Of a stretch of DNA of 18,434 bases, positions 10,223-18,282 are shown in pieces (positions within the stretch are counted from its first letter, which is position 1; every line of letters begins with the position of its first letter). The position numbers were made by a program, and so were the translations under genes. The notes beneath the pieces are model-generated. The model was given only the letters and a program-made list of their open reading frames with translations, was not told the origin of the DNA and did not search any database. The stretch covers positions 1 to 18,434 of the forward strand of contig RCNN01000322.1 of NCBI GenBank assembly GCA_003667245.1, given 5' to 3'. This DNA is from Heterostelium multicystogenum. Lineage: Eukaryota; Evosea; Eumycetozoa; Acytosteliales; Acytosteliaceae.

Positions 10223-10565
10223 ATATCACATTTAAATGTGTTAAAAACATATTTTTTGTAATACCTCGGTGGCAGTGGCAAAGGAGTTGTTGGTATTGAA
10301 TTTTTTATTGACATATATCAATAAACATGCAAACATTACCATGCTGGGCAAGTTTATCCAACTTAGGAATTAACACTCTAAGAATACAATTGTAAAAAGG
10401 GATGGATATTATTATGTTAATTCATTAAACATATGTCAATAAAATTAATTATTTAAATTGAGTAACCTATCCTTTTCTCAATCAAATATTATATTTAAAG
10501 ATACAGTAATATTGTTTTTCATTTAAATATTTAAATAATTAATTACATTATCTATTTCTATCTAA
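10223..10565. other. gap upstream of gene X
   Basis: AT-rich. On the minus strand about 10400–10320 reads RVLIPKLDKLAQHGNVCMFI before a TAA; this may be a scrap of an unrelated gene. The last ~80 bp before ATG 10566 resemble the region upstream of X' (T/A runs around CATTTAAATAT) and probably hold the promoter. Confidence 0.4.
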
Positions 10566-11295
10566 ATGGATCCTCTCATCCTGCATTTTCGGGGTGAAGA
10601 ACTAATTATCCCAAGGAATGGGATCAAGTATTTTTCTCAGCTCAGAAAACCAATAATCGATGGGTTTTGTCTCCGTGGAATCTCGATATTTAGGTTTCAT
10701 CCCTATTTACCACCTGTCGGTATTGACGGTATTCCTCTTGTAGCTGCTCCTCCTGCTGATGCTCCTCTTCCTCCTGTCTGGAATAATGAACAACTTAGGG
10801 TTGAAATTCCAGATGAGGTGACCCATATCTTTGTCACCGAGCCACCAGGTAAGTCAAGTTTTAACAAAAATTATCATATCATTTAATTAATACAATCATT
10901 CAGTTAATGTTTTCAAAAGCGATAGTGATGAGAGACCAATCCAAGTGTTTGAACAAGGATGTTCGATTCAAACTATCATGAGGAGTTTAAATCTATCAAG
11001 GGTAAGCTTGAGAATGAGGATTCCTCATCATCAAATTATAGATTATGATGATCCAAGATTAACAATTGTAGAGCCTCCATTTCCTGGAGGGGATTATACT
11101 ATGGTTAATGTTGAAAAGAATGTAAGTCTTTACACTTAATTATAACTAATAATTTTGCTAATATATAAACAAGTCGTTCTTTAGATAGGACCTGTTAGGA
11201 AGTCACTTATTTCATTTAGTTCTGTTCCAACGTACTTAACTGCAATAATAGCTATTGCAGCTTTAGTGTTGTCCTTTTACAATCAAAATAAATAA
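10566..11295 (+). CDS. gene X: 203-aa putative tail-anchored protein, family unknown
   Basis: No family recognised. Three exons (10566–10848, 10904–11121, 11185–11295) with GTAAGT/CAG and GTAAGT/TAG introns of 55 and 63 nt keep one frame to TAA. Residues 1–50 (LILHFRGEELIIPRNG, QLRKPIIDGF) have a short β-strand/helix pattern that could be a ubiquitin-like fold; this is only an impression. Residues 57–71 are an Ala/Pro hinge (PLVAAPPADAPLPPV), then EVTHIFVTEPP. Exon 2 has ERPIQVFEQGCSIQTIMR then SLNLS, and TIVEPPFPGGDYTMVNV. Exon 3 ends with one hydrophobic segment (TYLTAIIAIAALVLSFY, residues 183–199) and a four-residue tail NQNK, so the protein is probably tail-anchored with its body in the cytosol. 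There is no signal peptide. A broken inverted paralogue lies at 7005–7643. This copy is intact. Confidence 0.8.
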
Positions 11296-11584
11296 ATCCT
11301 TTTAAATTTACAATTTCCATAAATCAAAAAACTAAGTTAGGAACTAAAATTTCATTTTACAATTTTATTTGGCTTATTAAGTTGAAGTTTGTCGGAATCA
11401 TCAAAAAAATGGTTTTTGGGTCAAGTTGGTGGGGTGAACAGGTAGTGGAGCCTTAGCTTTATTTTTAAAATTGTTTTCATCATAAATAGATTTTTTTTGT
11501 AATTTACATTGGATTAATTCCAAAAAATGTATTATTTGAAACCATCATGCAAAAGTATTTATATTAATAAAGTTAAGTAAAGCT
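11296..11584. other. intergenic between X and Y
   Basis: Nothing recognised; AT-rich with T-runs. Confidence 0.4.
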
Positions 11585-11908
11585 ATGATTAACATCATGA
11601 ACCTCCTATCTTCAAATACCAATAATCCTCTAGATGCACATGATGAGGAACAACCTAGTTCTGGATATGTCAACTTTTTACCATCAAATAATAGTTGCAA
11701 TGGTATTTTTGTGAATCAATATAGAGTTTTTATAGAACAAAATCACGATTACTTGCATCCCTAAACTTTCACTGCGTCTAGCACTAGCACTACCACTACA
11801 ACTAATTCCAACTATATTGGTGCATCACCAGATGCTACTATCAATAACAAACAAGAGTGTAGCTTTCTCAAATTAATAAAAGAGGAAATGGATAGAAGGA
11901 ACTTTTAA
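11585..11908 (+). pseudogene. ORF Y, short and interrupted by one stop
   Basis: ATG 11585 (a second ATG at 11597) opens MINIMNLLSSNTNNPLDAHD and runs 59 codons to TAA at 11762. The same frame then stays open 47 more codons through a T/S-rich linker (TASSTSTTTTTNSN) and a charged end (LKLIKEEMDRRNF) to TAA at 11906. The composition is coding-like on both sides of the internal stop, so either a C-terminally truncated protein or a pseudogene. No family recognised. Confidence 0.4.
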
Positions 11909-12026
11909 TTTGAGAAAAGTGTTATTAGTGACAATCTTAGGACCACAGTTTTATTTTATTTTTTGTGTTTTAACCATACAGATGTTTATTTAATGTAGGG
12001 TTTAGAAGCCTACAGATTTCTATTTT

Positions 12027-12045
12027 ACAACCACATGCTGGTTGT
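12027..12045. other. hairpin ACAACCA/TGGTTGT
   Basis: A 7-bp perfect stem with loop CATGC, in the gap 11909–12092 that otherwise shows no gene. It lies about 50 bp outside the poly(A) end of the retroelement, so it is probably host or older repeat sequence. Confidence 0.6.
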
Positions 12046-12124
12046 TATGACCATCATTTTTTTATAGAGTCATGACTGCCTATTATTTGGAGTTTTTTTT
12101 TTTTTAATCATCCAGGTGATCATA

Positions 12125-12166
12125 ATTTATTAAATAATTAATAAATGGTGAGGATCAGAACCTCAC
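12125..12166 (-). other. two further 3' UTR hairpins
   Basis: GTGAGG (12148–12153) pairs with CCTCAC (12161–12166) around a 7-nt loop, and the AT-rich 12125–12146 is an inverted repeat around TTATTAAAT. Together with the pseudoknot they make the whole 3' UTR structured, which in LINE-type elements is often where the reverse transcriptase binds. Confidence 0.6.
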
Positions 12167-12180
12167 AGTGTTCTATATAT

Positions 12181-12226
12181 ATATTTCACGACACAAAGGG
12201 ACAGTCGTGATTGTCCGAAATATATT
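12181..12226 (-). other. candidate closed H-type pseudoknot in the retroelement 3' UTR
   Basis: On the minus strand: stem 1 GGACA/TGTCC (12216–12212 with 12203–12199), stem 2 CACGAC/GTCGTG (12209–12204 with 12192–12187), loop 1 AT, no base between the stems, loop 3 CTTTGT. An outer ATATTT/AAATAT stem closes it. The geometry fits a classical H-type pseudoknot; a simple TCACGAC/GTCGTGA hairpin is the alternative. Confidence 0.6.
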
Positions 12227-12265
12227 ATTATTATTTTTTTTACTTTTCCTATTTTCCAGTTTTTT

Positions 12266-13745
12266 TTATTTACAACCAAGTTTTTTATAGTACTTGCTTG
12301 ACAACTTAGGAATGTTTGTGAAGTTAAGTGTCTTATCACCATACAGATTGTTGGACACCACTCTCCATATGGCTCTGATGATGCACGCGGTTAAATGCAG
12401 GAATGGCAATTTGATTCTCTTACCTGATTTGGTATTAATAAATGAGATGTTAGTGATTGACCAATTTAGGAGATTGTAACCGCAATATCTTCTATATTGA
12501 TTCTTGATTTTTGATAGTAAAGTTAACCCAAAAAGAGCATTGCAACCAAAGAAATAATGGTCATAAGACTTTGAGTCTATCGAAAGACCACACAGGACAC
12601 AGTTATGCTCTTCTCTGAGATGGTTATTGGGGAGAGCGCGGGCGAAGAAACGGAAATTAACGTCACGACAGGCCGGACCTTTGATTTTGGTTATGTTCTT
12701 GAACTGCTCATCAAAAGAGAATCTAGTCAGTAGGGAAATGGTACTTTGACCATCAGTTCTTCTGATGTATGGATGATCCTTCTTAAACAACTTCCCGTAG
12801 ATTTCACTGAGGCTAGGGAGTTCATTGTTTGGAAGACGTACAGGGGAACCATGGCGAGTGTTGGAGTCTAAACTCAAGCCAGGGAAGATAATAAGACTTA
12901 ACGACGATAGGAAGGTCATCAATGTTAATTTTGTAGGCCTTGAGGTCGGCCAGGAGGTTTTTCCAATTTTTAAAATAGCCAAAGTTGTTGTCAGAACCAA
13001 GGACTCTGTTGAAACCCATATTTTATAGGCCTTTGATCTGAGCCTAAGTTCAAAGAGGTTAAAACCACCAACTTCCCAAGGGAAGCAGGACCGATCTGAG
13101 GCCATTAAAGTTATGAAATTTGAAGATACAATCCTAGAGGAAGAGAAAAAACCAATTAATCAGCTTGTTCAATTTTGTGAAATCTTCGTCCGAAGGAGAC
13201 TCCAGGTAGAGATGATAGAAGAGCTTAGGCAGAACATATGAGTTAATGATGGCCGACCTCGCCCTAAGGGTTAGTGAAGGTCTTTTGAATAGGGAGACAT
13301 CAGCTTTGATTTAATTAATGAGAGTACTTAGCTTAGATTCGTGACCTTTGGATCCAAACATCACCCCAAGGTAGCGCTCATTGGTGGTGGAGACAGGGAA
13401 GGCGACATGGATACATCAATACCATTGAGAGGTATAACAGTACACTTGGATGGATTGATCCTAGCAGATGTGGCTAGTTTAAATTTATCAAACCAACCAA
13501 GCACCAGGTTGAGCTCTTCTAAAGAGGAATTGAGGGAGGCGGTGTCGTCTGCGAATTGGAGTAGCTTCACAAGGTCAACACCGAGGGAGGACCAAATAAG
13601 TCTTGTTGGAGATAGGCCGGACTTTAGACCGACAATATTCTTGTCAGCCAAAATGTCTCTAACCAGGGCCTCAATGACCAAAACAAAAAGGGAGGTTGAT
13701 ATCGGGTCACCTTGTTTGGTGCCTCTGTTGATTTTGAAGAAGTCT

Positions 13746-13749
<4 letters not shown>
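12266..13749 (-). pseudogene. reverse transcriptase C-terminal part with zinc knuckle, broken
   Basis: RT motifs in order on the minus strand: RGTKQGDPIS (about 13730–13700), the catalytic box LLQFADDTA (about 13560–13535), after a frameshift near 13400 YLGVMFG (about 13376–13356), ARSAIINSYVLPKLFYHLYL, CFPWEVGGFNLFELRL, and after further shifts around 13020 and 12840 the zf-RVT type finger CVLCGLSIDSKSYDHYFFGC (about 12602–12543), ending GCK then TAA at 12266. An in-frame TAA occurs near 13313 (LSTLIN, then stop) and at least three frameshifts. The aspartate pair of the catalytic site is present, but the gene is truncated and interrupted, so it is non-autonomous. The N-terminal half of the RT is absent. 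Confidence 0.85.
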
Positions 13750-13781
<32 letters not shown>

Positions 13782-13808
13782 AATTTTTTATGTTTATTTG
13801 GTTTTATG

Positions 13809-13823
13809 TTTGCTCATTATACA
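13809..13823. repeat. target-site duplication, left copy
   Basis: TTTGCTCATTATACA, identical to 14260–14274 (the first Ts of the right copy merge with the T-run). Confidence 0.8.
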
Positions 13824-14259
13824 TTTTTTTTTTTTTTTTTTTTTTTTTTAGGAGGTAACAAAAGAAGTATTAAGCTTTATTTAATTGGATGGCCGGAACC
13901 ATCAAGTTGATTAACAACTGAGAGTTTGTATCTTGAGGAACTAAAATGATGCTATCTACCAAGGATGAGAATGAGGCAAGGGGGGTAGCGTCGTAGTGTC
14001 AAAGTCACGCCTTCTGCAGATTTTCTCTTGTTCAATTAGGTTAAGTTCTAACGACGGCCAATGAGAGTCGACATGGTGAGGCTAACCCATGATTTCTATG
14101 CACAAGCAGTATTCTGTACCTCCACATCTAAGCTGCCTGCATCAGCCTGGTGAGGACAGAGAGCTCCAGTACCTGAATAAGCTAATGATTCACCCAGACA
14201 TACGCTTGAAAGAGGCAAACATTTAGCGGCCCTACTAAATGTTGATTTTTTTTTTTTTT
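13824..14259 (-). mobile_element. SINE-like or processed-transcript insertion, ~400 bp
   Basis: Minus-strand body about 14245–13850, ending in an A26 tail (T26 at 13824–13849) with AATAAA about 25 nt before it (near 13875). Near its 3' end a 42-codon open frame (13998–13870: HYDATPLASFSSLVDSIILV onwards, to TAA) resembles the last codons of an mRNA. At its 5' side is an A-run (T-run 14246–14262, part of which belongs to the flank), followed by a 9-bp hairpin. Flanked by a 15-bp direct repeat (13809–13823 and 14260–14274), it is a clean retrotransposition product. No tRNA-type A/B box promoter was seen. I do not recognise the source. Confidence 0.75.
14218..14243 (-). other. hairpin at the 5' end of the SINE-like element
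   Basis: A 9-bp perfect stem AACATTTAG/CTAAATGTT with an 8-nt loop (TAGGGCCG on the minus strand), right at the start of the inserted body. Confidence 0.7.
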
Positions 14260-14274
14260 TTTGCTCATTATACA
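14260..14274. repeat. target-site duplication, right copy
   Basis: TTTGCTCATTATACA, 50 bp from the tRNA-Tyr 3' end; partner of 13809–13823. Confidence 0.8.
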
Positions 14275-14319
14275 AAGTTTCAATAGACAAGAAGTGACGC
14301 ATGCGGTATTTTGTGATAC

Positions 14320-14324
14320 AAAAA
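14320..14324 (-). terminator. Pol III terminator of tRNA-Tyr
   Basis: TTTTT on the minus strand immediately after the discriminator base. Confidence 0.8.
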
Positions 14325-14414
14325 TCCGACTTGCCAGACTCGAACTAGCAACCTTTTGATATCTCTTGTGATACAAACTACAGTCAAACACTCTACCACT
14401 TGAGTTAAAGTCGG
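14325..14414 (-). tRNA. tRNA-Tyr (anticodon GTA) with a 17-nt intron
   Basis: Full cloverleaf on the minus strand: acceptor CCGACTT/AAGTCGG with discriminator A (14325); D arm ACTC/GAGT; anticodon stem TTTGA/TCAAA; anticodon GTA at 14381–14379 followed by G37; T arm GCTAG/CTGGC (one T·G) with loop TTCGAGT. The intron TTTGTATCACAAGAGAT (14377–14361) sits one base 3' of the anticodon, the canonical position, and tRNA-Tyr genes of eukaryotes typically have one. CCA is not encoded. The B-box-like AGTTCGAGTCT is good. It carries tyrosine in cytosolic translation; transcription is by Pol III. Two retroelements lie just downstream. Confidence 0.95.
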
Positions 14415-14684
14415 TATTGTTATTTAGTTTTTTATTTTGGTAATCTGGTTCATTCCAACTCATATCAAATAGCCCCAAAATTTTGGTTTTTTGTAAGAGT
14501 GTGTTTATATTTAGTCTATCTTTGTATTTGCGATTACAACCTATTTAGTCAATAACTAAAAACATCTGTCAGCATTACACAATATTAATAAACATATATT
14601 TACTGTCTAACTTAAGCTTGATTAATACCAATACTTTCTTTTTATTTCATCATCAGTAACTAAAACATTTAAAGGTAAAGTATC
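14415..14684. other. intergenic, MIC60 3' end to tRNA-Tyr
   Basis: AT-rich; no gene seen. MIC60 (minus) ends at 14685, so this holds its 3' UTR and the tRNA 5' flank. Confidence 0.5.
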
Positions 14685-16760
14685 TTATTTGTCTTTCTGG
14701 TACTTGATATCATTTGAAATTTTAGATATCTTCGACTCTAAAAGCTTAACTAGATCCTCCATCATAACCCTCTCTCTTGCTGTTTCAATCCATTCTTTCG
14801 TAAGCTGATTTATTTGGTCGTTGGTGGAAATTGATTCTACTTCTTTGATGGCACTCGGTAGATTACCCTGCTTCAAAAACTCCTCTGCGCGTGCCAATGT
14901 GGAATCTGTGTCATTTCCCTCAACCATTCCTTTCTCGGGTACGATAAGTTTTGAAGCGCGACCTTTGACAATGCAATACCAATCAGCGATTGATCATTTG
15001 GAAGAAGGGAGATCTCTCTTGCTTTCTCTGCGATCTTACCAAACTGCTCCTTGATTTGATGTACGCTTGCAACACCTCGTGTATGTAATCCAACTGGCAG
15101 GCTAACAATGAGTGCTTTCAAAAGATCGTCGTAGTTAGAAATATCCTTGAGGGCTTCATATTGCTGTGTGAATGGTGTATTGGCAGCCTTGTTCAATGCT
15201 TTTTTCAGGTCAACCAGTGCGATGGTAACAGCGCTAACGAGCTGCTTTTCAAACTCGCTGTTTCTCAATTGCTTTTTTCTGGGAATTGAAGATACCAGTG
15301 AGATTCTCACGTTGCTTCTGTACACTTGCTGCCAAAGTATTATAGTTTTGCTCCAAACTTTCTCTGAAGTGATTCTCCATATCCTCCAACTTCTTCAATG
15401 CTTCACCACTGATATTCTTTAGATTTTCATCAAACTTCTCATTGTATAACTGCTTAAACTTTTGCTCTGTTGATTCGAAAAATGATGATTCCAACTCCTT
15501 AATCTTCTCGATTTCTTCTTTTAATTTAATCTGTTGATTGATCAAAGCAAAGTTTGATGAGTTATATGTAACTATGAATGAATGCTATAGTACTTTACAT
15601 TTTCTTCTAAAAGTGATCTAATCTGTGAGAGGTATTGCTCCTCCATCAACTTTAATGCTTGATCCACTGGATTGGCTGGAATAACTTCGGCAATGGTTGT
15701 TGGCTCGGCTGTAGTATTTTCTTTGGTTGGTTCAATTTCCAATACAGTGATTTCTTCGCCAATTGGAAGTATTTCTTAAACTATCAGCATTCTTTTGGGA
15801 AAATGATTCTTCTATAGCATTCTCAACGACACCCAACTTCTTGTATATTTCATCTTCAACACAACGACTAAATTTGTTAAATTATCAATCATGTCAGATC
15901 TGTTAGTGATTGGGATCACGCTTTCGGTGTTGGTTGTGTTGCTATTTTCATCGACAACTGGGTTAGACATGGCCTCTTGAATCTCTGAGCTCTCCACTGG
16001 ATGGCCGCTGGCAGTCAAACGAACAGATGAAAGCTCTTCATTCTCATTCATTATATTTGCCTCTGCCTTAGTTGGGATGGTTGTCAATGAGATACTCTCG
16101 GTGTCATCAAAATCGTTGCTCTCTGGTTGAGTGATCTGTTGCTGTAATCTTTTGAATTTGATTTGACTCCTCGGGCAAACTGCTTTCAGCAACTACTGGA
16201 GTTGGCTCTGTCTCTGTCGCAGCCTGATTTGTCACTGGTTGTTGTGATTCCTTTGTCTCATGTATTGTATCCATGATCTTGTTGTATCTATCAAAGGTCT
16301 CTTTGTTAACTCCAAGCTTGCTGAGAGAACATAAAGTTCTCATTCTTTAAGTACTGATAATAAAATATGCACCACCAGCAACAGTCGAACCAAGAAGTGA
16401 TTGCAATCAATAATCTTTTTGAATGTTTGAAAAGCAGATGGTCCTGCCTTTCTCATTGTGCTATTTTTTGTTATTGCTATTTCATACTATTATAATTAAA
16501 AGCTTGCTGTGGTTTAGCCGATGATGGTTGAGCATCAGCACTGCCAGTTGCATTCGACTTGTTGTTAGAGGTTGCATTTGAAGTCTTTGTATTATATGAA
16601 AACCTGTTGATGACGATGGTTTTCTGCCTGTTGGCCCAGTTGAATAATGTGAAGACAAAGAAACCAATCTGTTTACAGTCAGCCTAACTGCTAGGTTTGA
16701 TATAACTAAAACAACCCATGATGAAACACCACAAACGAACCAAATGAACCAATGAACCAA
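14685..16760 (-). CDS. mic60: MIC60/mitofilin, MICOS subunit, frame interrupted
   Basis: MIC60 anchors crista junctions in the mitochondrial inner membrane, facing the intermembrane space. N-terminus (ATG at 16760, start uncertain): hydrophobic stretch, then RLTVNRLVSLSSHYSTG, a plausible presequence; SNATSNNKSNATG linker; a candidate inner-membrane segment with GSTVAGGAYFIIS (about 16390–16350); acidic, T/E-rich linker (16340–15660: IHETKESQQPV, SVRLTASGHPVES, ILPIGEEITVLE); coiled coil from QALKLMEEQYLSQIRSLLEE (about 15665–15600) to SVQKQRENLTGIF (about 15290); C-terminal mitofilin domain with LLKALIVSLPVGL (about 15100) and GNDTDSTLARAEEFLKQGNL then PSAIKEVESI (14919–14830). TAA at 14685. 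Frameshifts near 16590, 16395, 16150, 15850, 15770, 15290 and 14940; conserved features persist across them, so assembly indels are likely. Length and domain order fit the family. Confidence 0.82.
15531..15598 (-). other. intron in MIC60
   Basis: 68-nt intron on the minus strand: GTAAAG donor at 15598, CAACAG acceptor ending at 15531. Splicing joins SLLEEN to IKLKEEIEKIKE, keeping the coiled coil in frame. Confidence 0.8.
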
Positions 16761-17647
16761 TGAATGAATGAACGAACATAAATGCTATTAATAACAAACA
16801 TTCACCTCAAACATTTCAACATGATATTCATTGCATTCATAATATCATACCTTTCTAAATTGATTTGATAACATTATATATTTCCTATTCTATTCTAATT
16901 CTACTCTACTCTCAAATAAACAAGAATCTAAATAAAATATAGATAGATAATAGATATGATTGTATTGTTTTAATATAATATATTTATAAAGACAATGAAA
17001 TGCAAATTCATTAATGACTTTATTGAAAAATACAAAAATTAAAAATAAATAAAACAAACAAATTTTGTTTTTTTTGAACTCAAAGTTGAATTTCAGCAAG
17101 ATTTTTTTCAGAGATGTGTTGTTTTGAAGTGCTGTATGTCTCTGTCGAAAGGTGACACCACATGACAAGTCGAACATAAGACAAGACAAACAAACAAAAG
17201 AGGTTCTGATTCATCCTAATATATTCAACTAATTCAATATGAACATCATACATTTGAGTAATATATATATGAGTTATAATTCACTTTCATTAATAATAAT
17301 CTATCTAATCAACTATCTAATTTATTTACTTTTATTAATATTAATAAAAACAACAATAGTAATCACTTCATATGAAGATTACTTAAACTTTAGTAAAGAG
17401 AGAGAGAGAGACAAACATAAGATACTACAGTTAATATTATAAGATAATTGATAGTTAGTAACAAGTTGTTAATGTCTACTTTGATGCGGAGTTTGTTATT
17501 TTTTTTTGACTGATGTTTTTTTCACAACAAAATATTTTGAAAAATTTGTTTTGTATTTTTTTTTGCAATTTTTTTGTTCAAAAATTAAGGTAATTCAAAG
17601 ACTCAGTTAGTCGGTGTGTTCTATGCTGTAACTCTTGTCAATGAAAC

Positions 17648-17807
17648 AACTAACTAACTAAAGATTAGTTATTATTATTATTTATTTTATTATTTATTGA
17701 TTTTAATATTTAACATTGTTATCTATCACCATCTCCACCATCATCATCAACATCATCATAGTATAATACAATAGGACGAGACTGAATATTAGTAGTTAGT
17801 TAGTTAG
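17648..17807. repeat. inverted repeat of AACTAACTAACTA
   Basis: AACTAACTAACTA at 17648–17660 is the reverse complement of TAGTTAGTTAGTT at 17793–17805; spacing about 130 bp. Confidence 0.7.
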
Positions 17808-17885
17808 TAGTAGAGTAGAAAGAAAGAAAGAAGTAGAATACATAGAAACATTCATAACACCATTTCACCTGTATAACATAATAAT

Positions 17886-17905
17886 ATATATTTTCGAAAA
17901 TATAT
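17886..17905. repeat. 20-bp perfect palindrome
   Basis: ATATATTTTC followed by its exact reverse complement; centre TCGA. Confidence 0.85.
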
Positions 17906-18260
17906 CAAATTGTTACAACTAAAGGGAATGAATATATAAATCATAAACACAACAGATAATCATCACTATCATCAACTACGACAATTCAATAACAGCAGCA
18001 TCAAAGTGAGTAGTTTACAATATTTGTTACCTATATAACATTACTACAGAAACCTTCCATCTTCATCTTCATCCTCATTCTCATCTTCTACTATTACATT
18101 CTTGTAATTAGTAGTGCATGAGAAAATTGAAGTACAACTAAATAAAAATACAATAACTAGCTTGTATAGTTAACAAATATAGTTGTACAGTTATGTTAGG
18201 TGAAGAGTTTGTAGTTCACATTGAGGTTAGAAGTAGTAATTGTATTATATTATATTATAT

Positions 18261-18282
18261 TAGTTAAGTTATAACTTAACTA
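18261..18282. repeat. 22-bp perfect palindrome
   Basis: TAGTTAAGTTA followed by its exact reverse complement, just after a TATAT-type repeat (18242–18260). Confidence 0.85.

Larger units (their letters stand above)
12093..13780 (-). mobile_element. 5'-truncated non-LTR retrotransposon
   Basis: On the minus strand: reverse transcriptase palm from RGTKQGDP onward, thumb, zinc knuckle, stop, a structured 3' UTR (12106–12260) and an A13 tail (T13 at 12093–12105). At the 5' side the element begins abruptly inside the RT palm, directly after an A31 run (13750–13780). It lacks ORF1, endonuclease and the N-terminal RT, as expected for incomplete target-primed reverse transcription. Without the younger insertion at 13824–14260, its 5' end would sit about 93 bp downstream of the tRNA-Tyr 3' end, like the tRNA-associated TRE3 elements of Dictyostelium. 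Clear target-site duplications were not found. Confidence 0.85.

Noticed and set aside
12083..13802. TTATTTGG on both sides of the RT element as a target-site duplication
   Set aside because: Only 8 AT-rich bases, and on one side it lies 13 bp away from the element end.
13341..13910. 189-codon plus-strand open frame across the poly(T) runs
   Set aside because: It reads antisense through the RT gene and two homopolymers (long Phe tracts); not a gene.
16462..16490. 27-nt intron in MIC60 (GTATGA…AATAG)
   Set aside because: Too short for splicing in this genome; an indel or a damaged larger intron is as likely.
16890..17189. 99-codon minus-strand open frame with hydrophobic stretch
   Set aside because: AT-driven composition, no splice or family signal, lies in the promoter-like region.
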